Source: Tritrichomonas foetus
Taxonomy: Eukaryota; Parabasalia; Tritrichomonadida; Tritrichomonadidae
Assembly (NCBI GenBank): GCA_001839685.1
Contig: MLAK01000573.1
Location: 38,741 to 102,740, forward strand
Length of the DNA: 64,000 nucleotides
Direction: 5' to 3'
In this document: one piece after another, positions 1 through 8,898 of the stretch
Position numbering within the stretch: the first letter of the stretch is position 1
Layout of the letters: every line of letters begins with the position of its first letter
Made by a program: the position numbers and the translations under genes
The notes under the pieces: generated by a model
Databases searched by the model: none
What the model was told of the DNA's origin: nothing
Seen by the model: the letters and a program-made list of their open reading frames with translations, nothing else

Positions 1-204
1 TCCTTTCATCTTGACCAAATATATTTTGTTTCCATTTTCATCGAATTTGTGGGAACAAAAGTTCTCAATTTCGGACGGCTGTTCAGAAATATCGATTAAA
101 TCATTTTTTTCCGGATGTTTTGTGGATGAATGAGAATTTTGACTCGGAGAATCGTCGGATGGGCCATTCGCATTTGCGCCCATCTCTTGATTTGCCGATT
201 CCAT
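1..204 (-). CDS. Chromodomain-like protein, 5' end (runs off the left edge)
   Basis: The first 68 codons of a gene read leftward from an ATG at 204; the rest lies outside the window. Residues 1-44 are polar and Ser/Asn/Pro-rich. Residues 45-68 resemble the start of a chromodomain, ending IYLVKMKG where HP1-type domains have EYLLKWKG. Chromodomains bind methylated histone H3 tails in chromatin. By eye, the first aromatic cage position is Ser44 and the second, normally Trp, is Met66, so ordinary methyl-lysine binding is doubtful. There is no in-frame ATG upstream before a stop, and a TCAATTTT initiator-like motif lies near 255, about 50 nt upstream. The family call rests on only 24 residues; a chromo-shadow or other SH3-like fold is possible. 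Confidence 0.5.
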   Translation of the reverse strand, partial: MESANQEMGANANGPSDDSPSQNSHSSTKHPEKNDLIDISEQPSEIENFCSHKFDENGNKIYLVKMKG

Positions 205-912
205 TGAAGCTTGTTCGTAAATTGGATCTTGTATTTTTTTTATTTAAAAAATTGACTTTTTTCTATGATTTATTGAACTTTATTTGCTTTACAAAAGTAT
301 TCAATCATAGCCACTTTTTTTCAATGAATTTTAATAATTTGAGATATATCACAATGCAAATTATTGGGTTTTTTGAATGGAATTCAATCGAATTGATAAT
401 TTAATTGACGAAATATATTCTCATTTTTCAATAGGGAAAATGATACGGTTATATGTCTGATACTGTGGAATTTTTCGTGAAACAAATAGAGTCTTTGTGA
501 AATATTTTCAATGAAATCTATTTTTGATTCAGATGTATACAAACTAACTAGCTCTAGATGTAGAAGACTATTGAGAGATCTAAATGAATAATTGTTGATA
601 TTATTGTCATCTAAAAAATATTTAATTGTAATCCTATTAATAATATATAAATATTATAATTTAAAAATCAAGATACAGAGAAAACCAAATCCAAAAAAAA
701 ATTGTGAGAAAAAAATAAACCCCACAGAAATTTCTGAGAATTATTGAGANAGATAAAAAGTGATTTTATAGCATTAATATCTTGATTATTTCTTATCATA
801 AATCGTGCTTTTTATTATCATATGACCCTCCATCGAAAATTATAATGTTTTCCAAAATACAAAAATGAAGTATAAAAAAAATATTAATAATTTTGATATA
901 AATAAAAAAAAT
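205..912. other. AT-rich intergenic spacer
   Basis: No supported gene. It holds the presumed promoter of the chromodomain-like gene, a 15-base copy (530-544) of the start of the repeat found at 63959-64000, and an undetermined base at 750. Confidence 0.5.
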
Positions 913-1128
913 TTAGGCATCAATGAGAAGATTACGAATGTTTTGCCATCTAAATGGCGAGTCATCAGAAAATTCACTTGGCATCGAGTCTGGAAAAAAA
1001 CATATTGGATTCCATTTTTCTTGATTTGGTCTTTCAATCGTTGTATCTGTATCCCTGCTTGAGAATGTGCTGTTGAGGACTGCCAGTCTATTTTCTTCAT
1101 ATACTAAAATTTTATGACAGAAAAGATT
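913..1128 (-). pseudogene. 3' fragment of an unidentified protein gene
   Basis: An open frame of 71 codons without an ATG, ending in TAA at 913-915. It has protein-like composition, with segments such as NSTFSSRDTDTTIERP and FPDSMPSEFSDDSPFRWQ, and is less AT-rich than its surroundings. It is closed upstream by TGA at about 1129-1131, so it is either a truncated remnant or a last exon. A TTTTAG just inside its upstream edge could act as an acceptor. No family recognised. The ATG-started frame overlapping it (840-1100) ends in a run of poly-A/T-encoded residues and is less convincing. Confidence 0.4.
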
Positions 1129-1589
1129 TCAATACATTCATATTTGTCAAATGGAAATTGAATTAATTCAACATCACTGAGTTAAAACTATCAAAATTTT
1201 CGCGATTTTTAATTAAAAATCGATAGAAGAAGTGTAAATAGAATTATGGGAAGCAGTATTATAATCTTTGTGATTCTTGGAAAAAAAGCTTCTCACAATT
1301 TTTTTTTAGGCTTTCTCCAAAATCGCTCTTTTTTCGGTTTAATTGTTGCAAAATTTCAAAACTATGAATAAATATGGCTCATAACTATAAAAAATAGATT
1401 TAACAATTGACTGAAAGCTGTTCACCCGAAAACTGAAACAATAGCTTCTTCAGAATCATTTTCGAAATATTTTTGAATTCGGCCATTTGCGAAGTTTGCG
1501 ATAAGGGAAATTTTCGTCATTCTTTTAGCTATTTGGGTTTTGATTTTTGACTGATGGNATTAAGTAATACTGATNATAAGGATCATTTT

Positions 1590-1630
1590 AGTGATTTCGT
1601 ACGTTAAGACTATTTGGTTTGTATACATCT
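1590..1630 (+). repeat. Left arm of a 41-bp perfect inverted repeat
   Basis: These 41 bases, starting AGTGATTTCGTACGTTAAG, are the exact reverse complement of 63960-64000 at the right edge of the window. The match reaches the window edge, so the repeat unit is probably longer. A 15-base partial copy lies at 530-544. Undetermined bases at 1558 and 1575 sit just beside this arm. No coding capacity seen. Confidence 0.8.
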
Positions 1631-1997
1631 TTTGATTCCAAGCTTTTGATAACACCACTTGTAAAAGTATCAATCGTTCCATTGAAAAATTTTGACAACA
1701 AAATTTTTTGAATAAATCTGGAAAAGAGACATCACAAACTGTCTAAGAAAAAAATGAGTGAATAATTCAATTTTTCACTAGAAGAGGATTGAAAAATACT
1801 TTCGTTTGATGAAATGTCAACAATTTGTCAACAGATAATCATGAGCCATAAACAATATTATGGAGAAAAAAAGGCAATCGTTTTTGAAAAGATCATAAAG
1901 ATCAAAGACTTGTATTCACCAATGAACTTGTAAATTTATTCTTCTTCAATCATGCTAATTATATTCCAATTTATTTTCTTCCTAATAGCGTGGTCGT

Positions 1998-2084
1998 ATT
2001 TCACCATCACAGCGTTTCCCTAACCATACGCATGGTGAAATAGCTATTTGATGCAATTTGGTTAGCTTCCCTTTGACTGTGATG
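1998..2084. repeat. Nested inverted repeat (hairpin-forming)
   Basis: ATTTCACCAT (1998-2007) pairs with ATGGTGAAAT (2032-2041). An alternative nested fold pairs CATCACAG (2005-2012) with CTGTGATG (2077-2084), CTAACC (2020-2025) with GGTTAG (2060-2065), and ACGCAT with ATGCAA. The stretch is clearly less AT-rich than its surroundings. It could be a short structured RNA or the remnant of an inverted-repeat element; nothing identifies it. Confidence 0.5.
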
Positions 2085-2496
2085 TAATTTGCCGTAAAAG
2101 TGACATTTTGTTTAATGACACTTTTTTCTATTTCAATATATTTATTGTTAAAGTCCGAAGTTGCTACTATTAGATTAACTAGAAAGGTAATTAATCGATC
2201 TGATGGAATTTATAAGTGAACATTTATAAGTATTTCTTCTATTTTGCGAGAGAACAAATATGTACTAATTAGAGTTTTGGCTTTTTTCGTACACGAACAG
2301 TTAGTTGGAGTTTGCATTTTCGAAGATATTTGAATGTGATACAAACATGAAAAAGTCTTGAATATATATTAATAATTACTCTTGATATGAAAAATAAATT
2401 TATATTAATAATTACTCTTCAGAATTTAAGAATAAAAAGAAAAAGAAAAGAAAAATAATGTATTATTTAAGTTAAAAACATATAAAATACAAACAA

Positions 2497-5400
2497 TTAA
2501 TTATATAAATGGACAGATCTGTCAATAACAGGTGTTTTCTCGATTTTATATACTAATATTTGGGTAAAATTGGGTAAATCGCAAAGGTCAAGTTCATCTT
2601 TTGTCATTAGTTTCTTTTTATCTTCTGTGAAAAACGTAAATCTAAAAGAATGAATTTCTTCTTCAGGAACTTCACAAATATTCAAAATCTTCTTTTTTAT
2701 ATTCAAGATAGTAATATTTTCTTCATAATTCAATACAAAAGGAGAGAAATTTGATTTCTTCTGGAAATTCACAAAAATTAATCGATTTGATTCAATTTGG
2801 TCTACTGGAATTGGTTCAAATCTCAGAATGTAGGTTAGATCATTGATTGTTTCATAACCATCTAGTATTTTTGTAATTTTATTCCTTTTGATATTTAATG
2901 TTCGGAAGTTTTGAAGGTTGTCTATTTCATTTAATTTATTAATATTTAAACGCATGATTTTATTTAGTATAAGTTCTTTTATTTGAGAGACTGGAGAATT
3001 TTTTGAAAACAGTGCATCGAAAGTTGTATAAATTTTGAAAGAATCTAAAGAAATTTGAATTCGATAACGAATTAAGGAGGCATTTGGCAGTGTGGAGTCA
3101 ACTTCAATTATATCTAGTTCTTTATCGGAAGGTAACAAGCATGTTGCCATTAAATCAGTGTCATCAAAATTAAAGGGAAGTGGTTGATGTTTCCGAAAAA
3201 ATAAAACTTCTTGTGTGATGTTAAATATTGTTTTGACAAATCCCTTGAACTCTGAAAACGAAATGTACCTTGGAAAATTAATTTCTTTGCTTTCGTTAGT
3301 GTCATTATTCCAATAATTTTTAATTTCATTCTTAAATTCACATAAAGTATTTTGATGTAAGTCATTATTATATTTGGAATCATTATCATTATTATGAATG
3401 GAATCATTGTGAAAATTGTTATTGGTGGAATTTAAAGTGTTTTTAAGATTTTTTTGGAAAATATAGTTTATTTTAAGTTTTGTCATCTCACTTGAGTATT
3501 CATAAAATGTTAACGCGCTGTATGACTGAAGAATATCAGGAGATATGTAATCAAAATAATTATATTCATTCTTCAAATTGGGATGATGACTCTCAGGTGA
3601 TGGATATTGAACCCCCTCCCAATTTTTCAGCTCAATCACATAAATAAAACTTTTAATAACACCATTTGTTTTATCACTCATTGAAAAAGTAACTATATCA
3701 CTTGATATTTCATAAAGATTGTCGTCTTTTTGATAAATGACGATATTTTCTTCAGATACATTTTTTATTCTTTTGATAACTTCTGGTTTAATTATTGAAA
3801 AAATTGTATTTTGAGGATCAACTCCTTTGGAAAATAAAAAAGAAAAAAGCGGCTTTACAAATGGACAGTAAAGAAAAACAAAAATTGGAGCAAATTTATC
3901 GAAAATAGAAAAGTAAGAATTCAAACTATTGGGGTTTTCTTCGTCCATTTTGATAAACACAAATACATGAAAAATATTCGGGTATTGATATAAAGAACTA
4001 AAGTCATTATTTAATTTTTCAATGAGTCCATCAGTCATGAATTGCCAAATTTCAATTAATTTTTCATCAACATTGAAGTAACTCGCTACTTCTTTATATA
4101 ATCTATTCAGTGTTTGAGATTTATAAAGGGAAATTGATAAATTTTCTCCTTCATTCGGATGAAAATTTAATTTTCCTTTTAAAGCATTTTGCTTAATTGT
4201 GGATTCCTCTGTAAAAATAAAAAAATTAACCATATCATCTCCTTTGCACTTTGATTCACTTCCATTATGTATACGATCTAAAATTTTTTTTGGAATGCAT
4301 TGATCATCAACAGGAACATATAATTTATTTTTTTCTATAGAATTTACGTATATTAACATATAAGCAGAAAATGATTGATTATTTCCACCGAAATTTCGTT
4401 CAGTTGCTTGAAAAGAATCGACTTTATGAACTGTTGAATCATTGAACTCATGCCAATCATCATCAATTGTCGGTCTTAAGAAAGCATAATAATGGCCAGA
4501 TACAGTCGTTCCAGAATGAACTAAAACACCAAATAATTCATACTCGAAGCCTTTTTTAGTATCACAAAGTAATTCAGTTAAAGAATTTTTGTGAATATCT
4601 GAATTCGGAGCTAAATATTTTGTGAGATTAATTTTGTTATAAAATTCTAATCGTGAATTAATTTTTATGCTTGAATTTGTTTCTGGATCAATCTGAAATC
4701 GTTTTAAATGAAGATATAAAACACGAGGGAATTTAACAAATTCTATTCCCATTTCAACATCTTGTTTTCCATATTGTTCCGTATTATATTGATTATCGCC
4801 ACACAGAATTTCTTTTTCAACATACTTATCAAAAGATTGATAAATATTTTCACAGCCATTCACTTCGAGTGATAAATCATAAAAATCCGTTTCTTTGGAA
4901 TTATAAAATTCGACATTTATTCCTTTGGTGTATGTTTTATAAACTCCACCAAAAATATATTTAATTGAATCATTGTAATCTGTTCCCCTCATTTTATTTT
5001 CAAGATTTCCCAACAAAACTCGACAAAATTCTTGAACATCATGTTGCATGAATGTAAGCGAAGATGTCCAACCAAATGATCTGGTTAAATCCTGCGTGGA
5101 TATTGAAGAAAAACAGTTCTTTTGCATTCTTGCAAATAATAGTTTCAGATTTAATGGAATGTTTTCTTCGTCCGGTTTATCGATTTTATCATTAATTTTA
5201 TAAACTAAACTTCTAAAAGCAGGCAGATGAAATAAAGCCTGAAGCAATGAGTTCATATAACAAGTGGCACCTTGGTTTTTTAAGCCAGCATATTTTTGAG
5301 AAAATAAAGTGGTATCATAAGCAATTTGTGGAAATAAAATTCCCATATTATGATAATCATCTATAAAATCGTCTTGAAAACCATCGAAACCATTGTTGAA

Positions 5401-5706
5401 AGAACTTTTATTACTAAAAATATTAATATTATCTAATGGAGTGTCTTTAAAAATATTGTCAGTGCTTAAGTGAGAATTATTAGGGGCAAAAGAAAAATTG
5501 ATAATTGATTCAAATTTTTTTGTGTTTTCAGAGCGACCTTCAAAAACTACATCATGATCATGATTATGATGGTGATCTGTGTTGGTTTCGTGATGTGAAT
5601 CAACCAGGTCAATATTAATTGTGTCTGTGTCCAATCTAGGAAACAGCAAATTATTACCATCTAAAAAAGGTGAATCCGGGGTTTCGGATTCAGATTGATC
5701 ACTCAT
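2497..5706 (-). CDS. Ubiquitin-specific protease, USP7/HAUSP-like (1069 aa)
   Basis: A cysteine deubiquitinase removing ubiquitin from substrates. The Cys box is GLKNQGATCYMNS (Cys149). The His box is SGTTVSGHYYAFLR (His405), followed by the acidic box WHEFND (N422/D423). Between them CGDNQYNTEQYGKQDVEMG and YLHLKRFQIDPETN match USP7 closely. After the catalytic domain come about 600 residues consistent with the USP7-type ubiquitin-like tandem (ICP0-binding and C-terminal UBL regions). The protein ends RSVHLYN, like the KAIKIHN activating tail of human USP7. The N-terminal 130 residues are acidic, Asn/His-rich and show no clear MATH/TRAF domain, unlike metazoan USP7. Start ATG at 5706; a TCATTTTT initiator-like motif lies about 30 nt upstream. 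Divergent from the UBR gene. Confidence 0.93.
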   Translation of the reverse strand: MSDQSESETPDSPFLDGNNLLFPRLDTDTINIDLVDSHHETNTDHHHNHDHDVVFEGRSENTKKFESIINFSFAPNNSHLSTDNIFKDTPLDNINIFSNKSSFNNGFDGFQDDFIDDYHNMGILFPQIAYDTTLFSQKYAGLKNQGATCYMNSLLQALFHLPAFRSLVYKINDKIDKPDEENIPLNLKLLFARMQKNCFSSISTQDLTRSFGWTSSLTFMQHDVQEFCRVLLGNLENKMRGTDYNDSIKYIFGGVYKTYTKGINVEFYNSKETDFYDLSLEVNGCENIYQSFDKYVEKEILCGDNQYNTEQYGKQDVEMGIEFVKFPRVLYLHLKRFQIDPETNSSIKINSRLEFYNKINLTKYLAPNSDIHKNSLTELLCDTKKGFEYELFGVLVHSGTTVSGHYYAFLRPTIDDDWHEFNDSTVHKVDSFQATERNFGGNNQSFSAYMLIYVNSIEKNKLYVPVDDQCIPKKILDRIHNGSESKCKGDDMVNFFIFTEESTIKQNALKGKLNFHPNEGENLSISLYKSQTLNRLYKEVASYFNVDEKLIEIWQFMTDGLIEKLNNDFSSLYQYPNIFHVFVFIKMDEENPNSLNSYFSIFDKFAPIFVFLYCPFVKPLFSFLFSKGVDPQNTIFSIIKPEVIKRIKNVSEENIVIYQKDDNLYEISSDIVTFSMSDKTNGVIKSFIYVIELKNWEGVQYPSPESHHPNLKNEYNYFDYISPDILQSYSALTFYEYSSEMTKLKINYIFQKNLKNTLNSTNNNFHNDSIHNNDNDSKYNNDLHQNTLCEFKNEIKNYWNNDTNESKEINFPRYISFSEFKGFVKTIFNITQEVLFFRKHQPLPFNFDDTDLMATCLLPSDKELDIIEVDSTLPNASLIRYRIQISLDSFKIYTTFDALFSKNSPVSQIKELILNKIMRLNINKLNEIDNLQNFRTLNIKRNKITKILDGYETINDLTYILRFEPIPVDQIESNRLIFVNFQKKSNFSPFVLNYEENITILNIKKKILNICEVPEEEIHSFRFTFFTEDKKKLMTKDELDLCDLPNFTQILVYKIEKTPVIDRSVHLYN

Positions 5707-6132
5707 GAAAGGTGATCAAAACCAAAACCCAAAAATGACCTTTTGTGATTTTCACAAAAAAATAACTGACACCAGAACTTTTTATGAATTTTAATTCTAT
5801 GTGATGTTTTATCATCGTCATAATTGGCCAAACTTTTTCAGAAGATATTCAAATATTCTTGTCATATTTTTGATTGACATAAATTGATATTTCCCCAAAG
5901 ATGAATAGAATTTTCGTTGTGCAATTTCGTTTAGAACAATGACTATCCTCATGTATGATAGATTATGCGATTTATTCTTTCAATCAACTCGTTTCAAACC
6001 TATTTCATGATGAAAGATTAGATGAATAGGATCAACATCAACTTTTTGAATTCAAATTTAGATGTTGATTAAAAATTGAATATTCATTCAAAATCTACTT
6101 TGACATCACAATCATATCAAATTTTTCACAAA
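5707..6132. promoter_or_regulatory. Divergent promoter region, USP / UBR genes
   Basis: A spacer between two genes transcribed outward. Near the USP side there is a palindrome, TTTTGTG (5741-5747) with CACAAAA (5753-5759), and a TCATTTTT initiator-like motif reading leftward from 5738. On the UBR side, TCA motifs precede the ATG at 6133. No gene seen. Confidence 0.45.
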
Positions 6133-8898
6133 ATGGACAATCTTAAATACATTATAAACGTAGATTTACCACCAGATCTTGCATTAGAAAGGTTCTATCA
6201 AGGAACACTGGCCAAAACACCTGAAAATGTGAATCAGATTTGGAATATATTTTCATCTTTCGATTATACTTCGGTCATATCAGACAAAAATCTGATAAAA
6301 TGTTGGTTAAATAGTCTCCCATATTTAAAAGCATTTTTGAAAGAAGTAAATCCAAAAATGACAACAATTTTATATGGATCTATCATCAATGTTTGCAAAA
6401 TTTTTATAGAAATTGCATATTTTTATCACACACAAAGTGATAGTGAAGGTCTTATAAATTATATTAATATTGATTTACTACTCAAAGTTATTGATGAATT
6501 TCACCATCGTTTAAACGAGTCAGAACTATACAAATTTCCACTAATTCCATGTTTAATCGATCTAGATGATATTATTTTCAAAATAAACAAATTTCAAAAT
6601 GTTCATCAAATTGATATTCCATCATATGATGAAATCATTCGTTTTTCTTTGATATTAGCAATTTTAGAAATTAAGAAGCGCCGTTCTCATGTTCAAATTA
6701 CACTTTTTGAAAGTTTTGAAAAATCGTGTGGATATTTCTTTGAAATAGAAAAAACCCTTCCTAAAGTACCTTTTCAATTGGAAAAAATACCTACTTTTAG
6801 TAATCCTGCTGGATTCATATTAACTCGTTATATCTATTCTAAAATAACAGAAAATTCACCAATATTACCTATTGAAATCGAGAATCTATTGACAACCGCT
6901 CCACCTTTTGATGATTCAAATCTTCTAAACTATTTAATATACGTAAATTGTAGAAAGATCATGTTTAACGCATCACTAGCCGATAGTAAATACTCAACAT
7001 TACTATTCCTACTTGCGATTGATCAAAGATTTGATAGATTTTGTTATATCGAGAAAGATGATATTTTTCATTTTTCTCCCAACTTTATTATGGTTAAAGA
7101 ATTTGTTGAGTCATCACGTTTTCACAATGAAATTCACATGCAAATGAGATCACTAATTAGTATTGTATCATATGTATCAAATAAAGTAACATACTCCCCA
7201 ATTGAAATATTGAATAGTGATTATTTCCCAGTTAAACACAAATTAGCCATTATTAATTCCATCCAAATTCCAACTAAACTAGAAGAAATTGAAACACTCG
7301 AAATTTTTATCATATTTTGGTGCCATAAAATACAAGCTCTAATTAACTCCATTGATTATATTGATGAAGAAATCATTATTTATATTTTTAAAATATGTAA
7401 AGTTGCTTTTGATTTATACCTAGCAAGCAAAAGTGAAGATCCAATCATGGCTTTATTAAATAGAAAAGACTTTTCAAATGTTTATACTATTTATGACCTC
7501 TCACTATTTAGATTTAATGTCCAAGAAGTTGTAGATTATAGGGAATTATCTCGAAAACTTACAATCATTCAAAAATGTCTCTCGATACTAAAGATGCCTT
7601 TTCTTTCTATTGGCTCACTTATCCAAAATGCACTTCTATGTGTTTTTATGCTAAATGGGAATATTAATGATGAAATTATAAATTCTAATATGTATAAAGA
7701 AAAATCTTTAATTGTTATCGATTATTTTATAACAAGATATCTCTTTTCAATTGTAGAAAATAAAGCTATATCTTTGTTCCAACCACAACAAAAGATAAAA
7801 TTATATGAAACAATAACAAGAAAAATAGAAGAGTTAAACTGGACAAAAAGCATCAAAGAAATTGAACAATCACTTATTTTATTCTGTAGCAATAAAATCG
7901 ACATTTTTTCATTGCATATTCTGGAAAAAGTTGATCCAAAGTTTATATTTTCACTATTATTATCGGATATTTTTAATTTAGAAAACATCAGTTCTCATCT
8001 TTTAGAATCAAAGAGTTGTTCAGCTTCAATTTTGATAACCCATATGTTTGTTTTTGGAACAATTGATCATATTTTGCAGAAATACATCGCCACTTCCTTA
8101 CATGTGATCAATAAATGTCAATCTGAGCTAGATAAACTGCTTTGTAAATCCTTATATGGGGATTCTACTTCATGTTTAGCTCTTCTTGAAAGAAAAGAAT
8201 GCGTTCCATTCTTGGATGAAAATAATTTATTCCATAAGTTACTGAAAATTTTGCTTACGAAACCATCTTTCCCAATTGATCATGATTTTGGATCATTAGT
8301 ATTAAATATTGCCAATTTTTGTTATGTAGAAAGAGAAATAGACTTTAATGATGATATAAACTTGATATTGAATTTCACAAGATATCTGTATCGAGAATTC
8401 CAAACGCTAACATATTTTAAAAACTCTTATCATACCATTTCTTTTTACAGTGGAAAGATGAATTTGCTTATAAAACCTATCAATGGCATTCACGAATTAT
8501 TTCAAAATGATCTTTCCAAAAGTACACTAATCACTTCTGGTCTTCAATTTATACTTTCCAAATTGTCTGATAATAAAATCGATATGGAACAAAAACCAGA
8601 ACTCTCAATGATGCTGAATATCCTCTGCTTGAGTTTTGATATGAAAAATCAAGATCTAAGAATTCCATTCAATTGTTATTCCGCATTCATGGCGATTGTT
8701 TCATTCTTTAGTCACAAAGATAGAACCAAATGTCGAATTGAATCACCACTTCAAATGGAATTTTATAAAACTATCATACAATATTTCATTGCTAAGAGAA
8801 ATATTCAAATAGTTTTGAATATCATAATCAATTATCCTCTAAATATGAAAAAAAAATCAAAAAGATATATTTATGGAAGTAATCAATTTCTTTATTGA
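6133..8898 (+). CDS. UBR4/BIG-like protein, N-terminal part (frameshifted)
   Basis: A helical, repeat-like protein of about 920 residues with no catalytic motif of its own. It starts at ATG 6133 (MDNLKYIINVDLPP); the in-frame TTG at 6076 is not a credible start. The frame runs through a 9-A run (8848-8856) and then reads 16 odd residues before stopping at 8898. The following frame, +1 in phase, continues with the UBR box. Dropping one A from the run joins the two frames without a stop. The simplest reading is one gene of about 1850 codons, 6133-11641, with a one-base insertion in a homopolymer. That insertion could be a sequencing error, a real mutation or programmed slippage. Helical scaffold plus UBR box fits UBR4-type N-recognins. 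Confidence 0.7.
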   Translation: MDNLKYIINVDLPPDLALERFYQGTLAKTPENVNQIWNIFSSFDYTSVISDKNLIKCWLNSLPYLKAFLKEVNPKMTTILYGSIINVCKIFIEIAYFYHTQSDSEGLINYINIDLLLKVIDEFHHRLNESELYKFPLIPCLIDLDDIIFKINKFQNVHQIDIPSYDEIIRFSLILAILEIKKRRSHVQITLFESFEKSCGYFFEIEKTLPKVPFQLEKIPTFSNPAGFILTRYIYSKITENSPILPIEIENLLTTAPPFDDSNLLNYLIYVNCRKIMFNASLADSKYSTLLFLLAIDQRFDRFCYIEKDDIFHFSPNFIMVKEFVESSRFHNEIHMQMRSLISIVSYVSNKVTYSPIEILNSDYFPVKHKLAIINSIQIPTKLEEIETLEIFIIFWCHKIQALINSIDYIDEEIIIYIFKICKVAFDLYLASKSEDPIMALLNRKDFSNVYTIYDLSLFRFNVQEVVDYRELSRKLTIIQKCLSILKMPFLSIGSLIQNALLCVFMLNGNINDEIINSNMYKEKSLIVIDYFITRYLFSIVENKAISLFQPQQKIKLYETITRKIEELNWTKSIKEIEQSLILFCSNKIDIFSLHILEKVDPKFIFSLLLSDIFNLENISSHLLESKSCSASILITHMFVFGTIDHILQKYIATSLHVINKCQSELDKLLCKSLYGDSTSCLALLERKECVPFLDENNLFHKLLKILLTKPSFPIDHDFGSLVLNIANFCYVEREIDFNDDINLILNFTRYLYREFQTLTYFKNSYHTISFYSGKMNLLIKPINGIHELFQNDLSKSTLITSGLQFILSKLSDNKIDMEQKPELSMMLNILCLSFDMKNQDLRIPFNCYSAFMAIVSFFSHKDRTKCRIESPLQMEFYKTIIQYFIAKRNIQIVLNIIINYPLNMKKKSKRYIYGSNQFLY

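Larger units (their letters stand above)
1129..2496. other. Repeat-bearing intergenic spacer
   Basis: No complete gene. It contains undetermined bases at 1558 and 1575, one arm of a 41-bp inverted repeat (1590-1630), a nested inverted repeat (1998-2084), and a 19-base direct repeat (near 2366 and 2401). A short minus-strand open stretch, about 1422-1550, could be a decayed coding fragment (for example SLIANFANGRIQKYFEND), but it is too short to assign. Confidence 0.45.

Noticed and set aside
120..404. Plus-strand 94-codon frame over the chromodomain start
   Set aside because: It begins with TTG and is antisense to the protein-like frame at 1-204.
672..684. U6 snRNA-like GATACAGAGAA
   Set aside because: Only this word matches; none of the flanking U6 sequence is present.
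840..1100. 86-codon minus frame beginning MKKIDWQSS
   Set aside because: The overlapping frame ending at 913 has better composition; this one ends in a run of Phe/Leu/Ile codons typical of AT-rich non-coding DNA.
6076..6132. Upstream start of the UBR gene
   Set aside because: It begins with TTG; ATG 6133 is the first real start and has TCA motifs before it.
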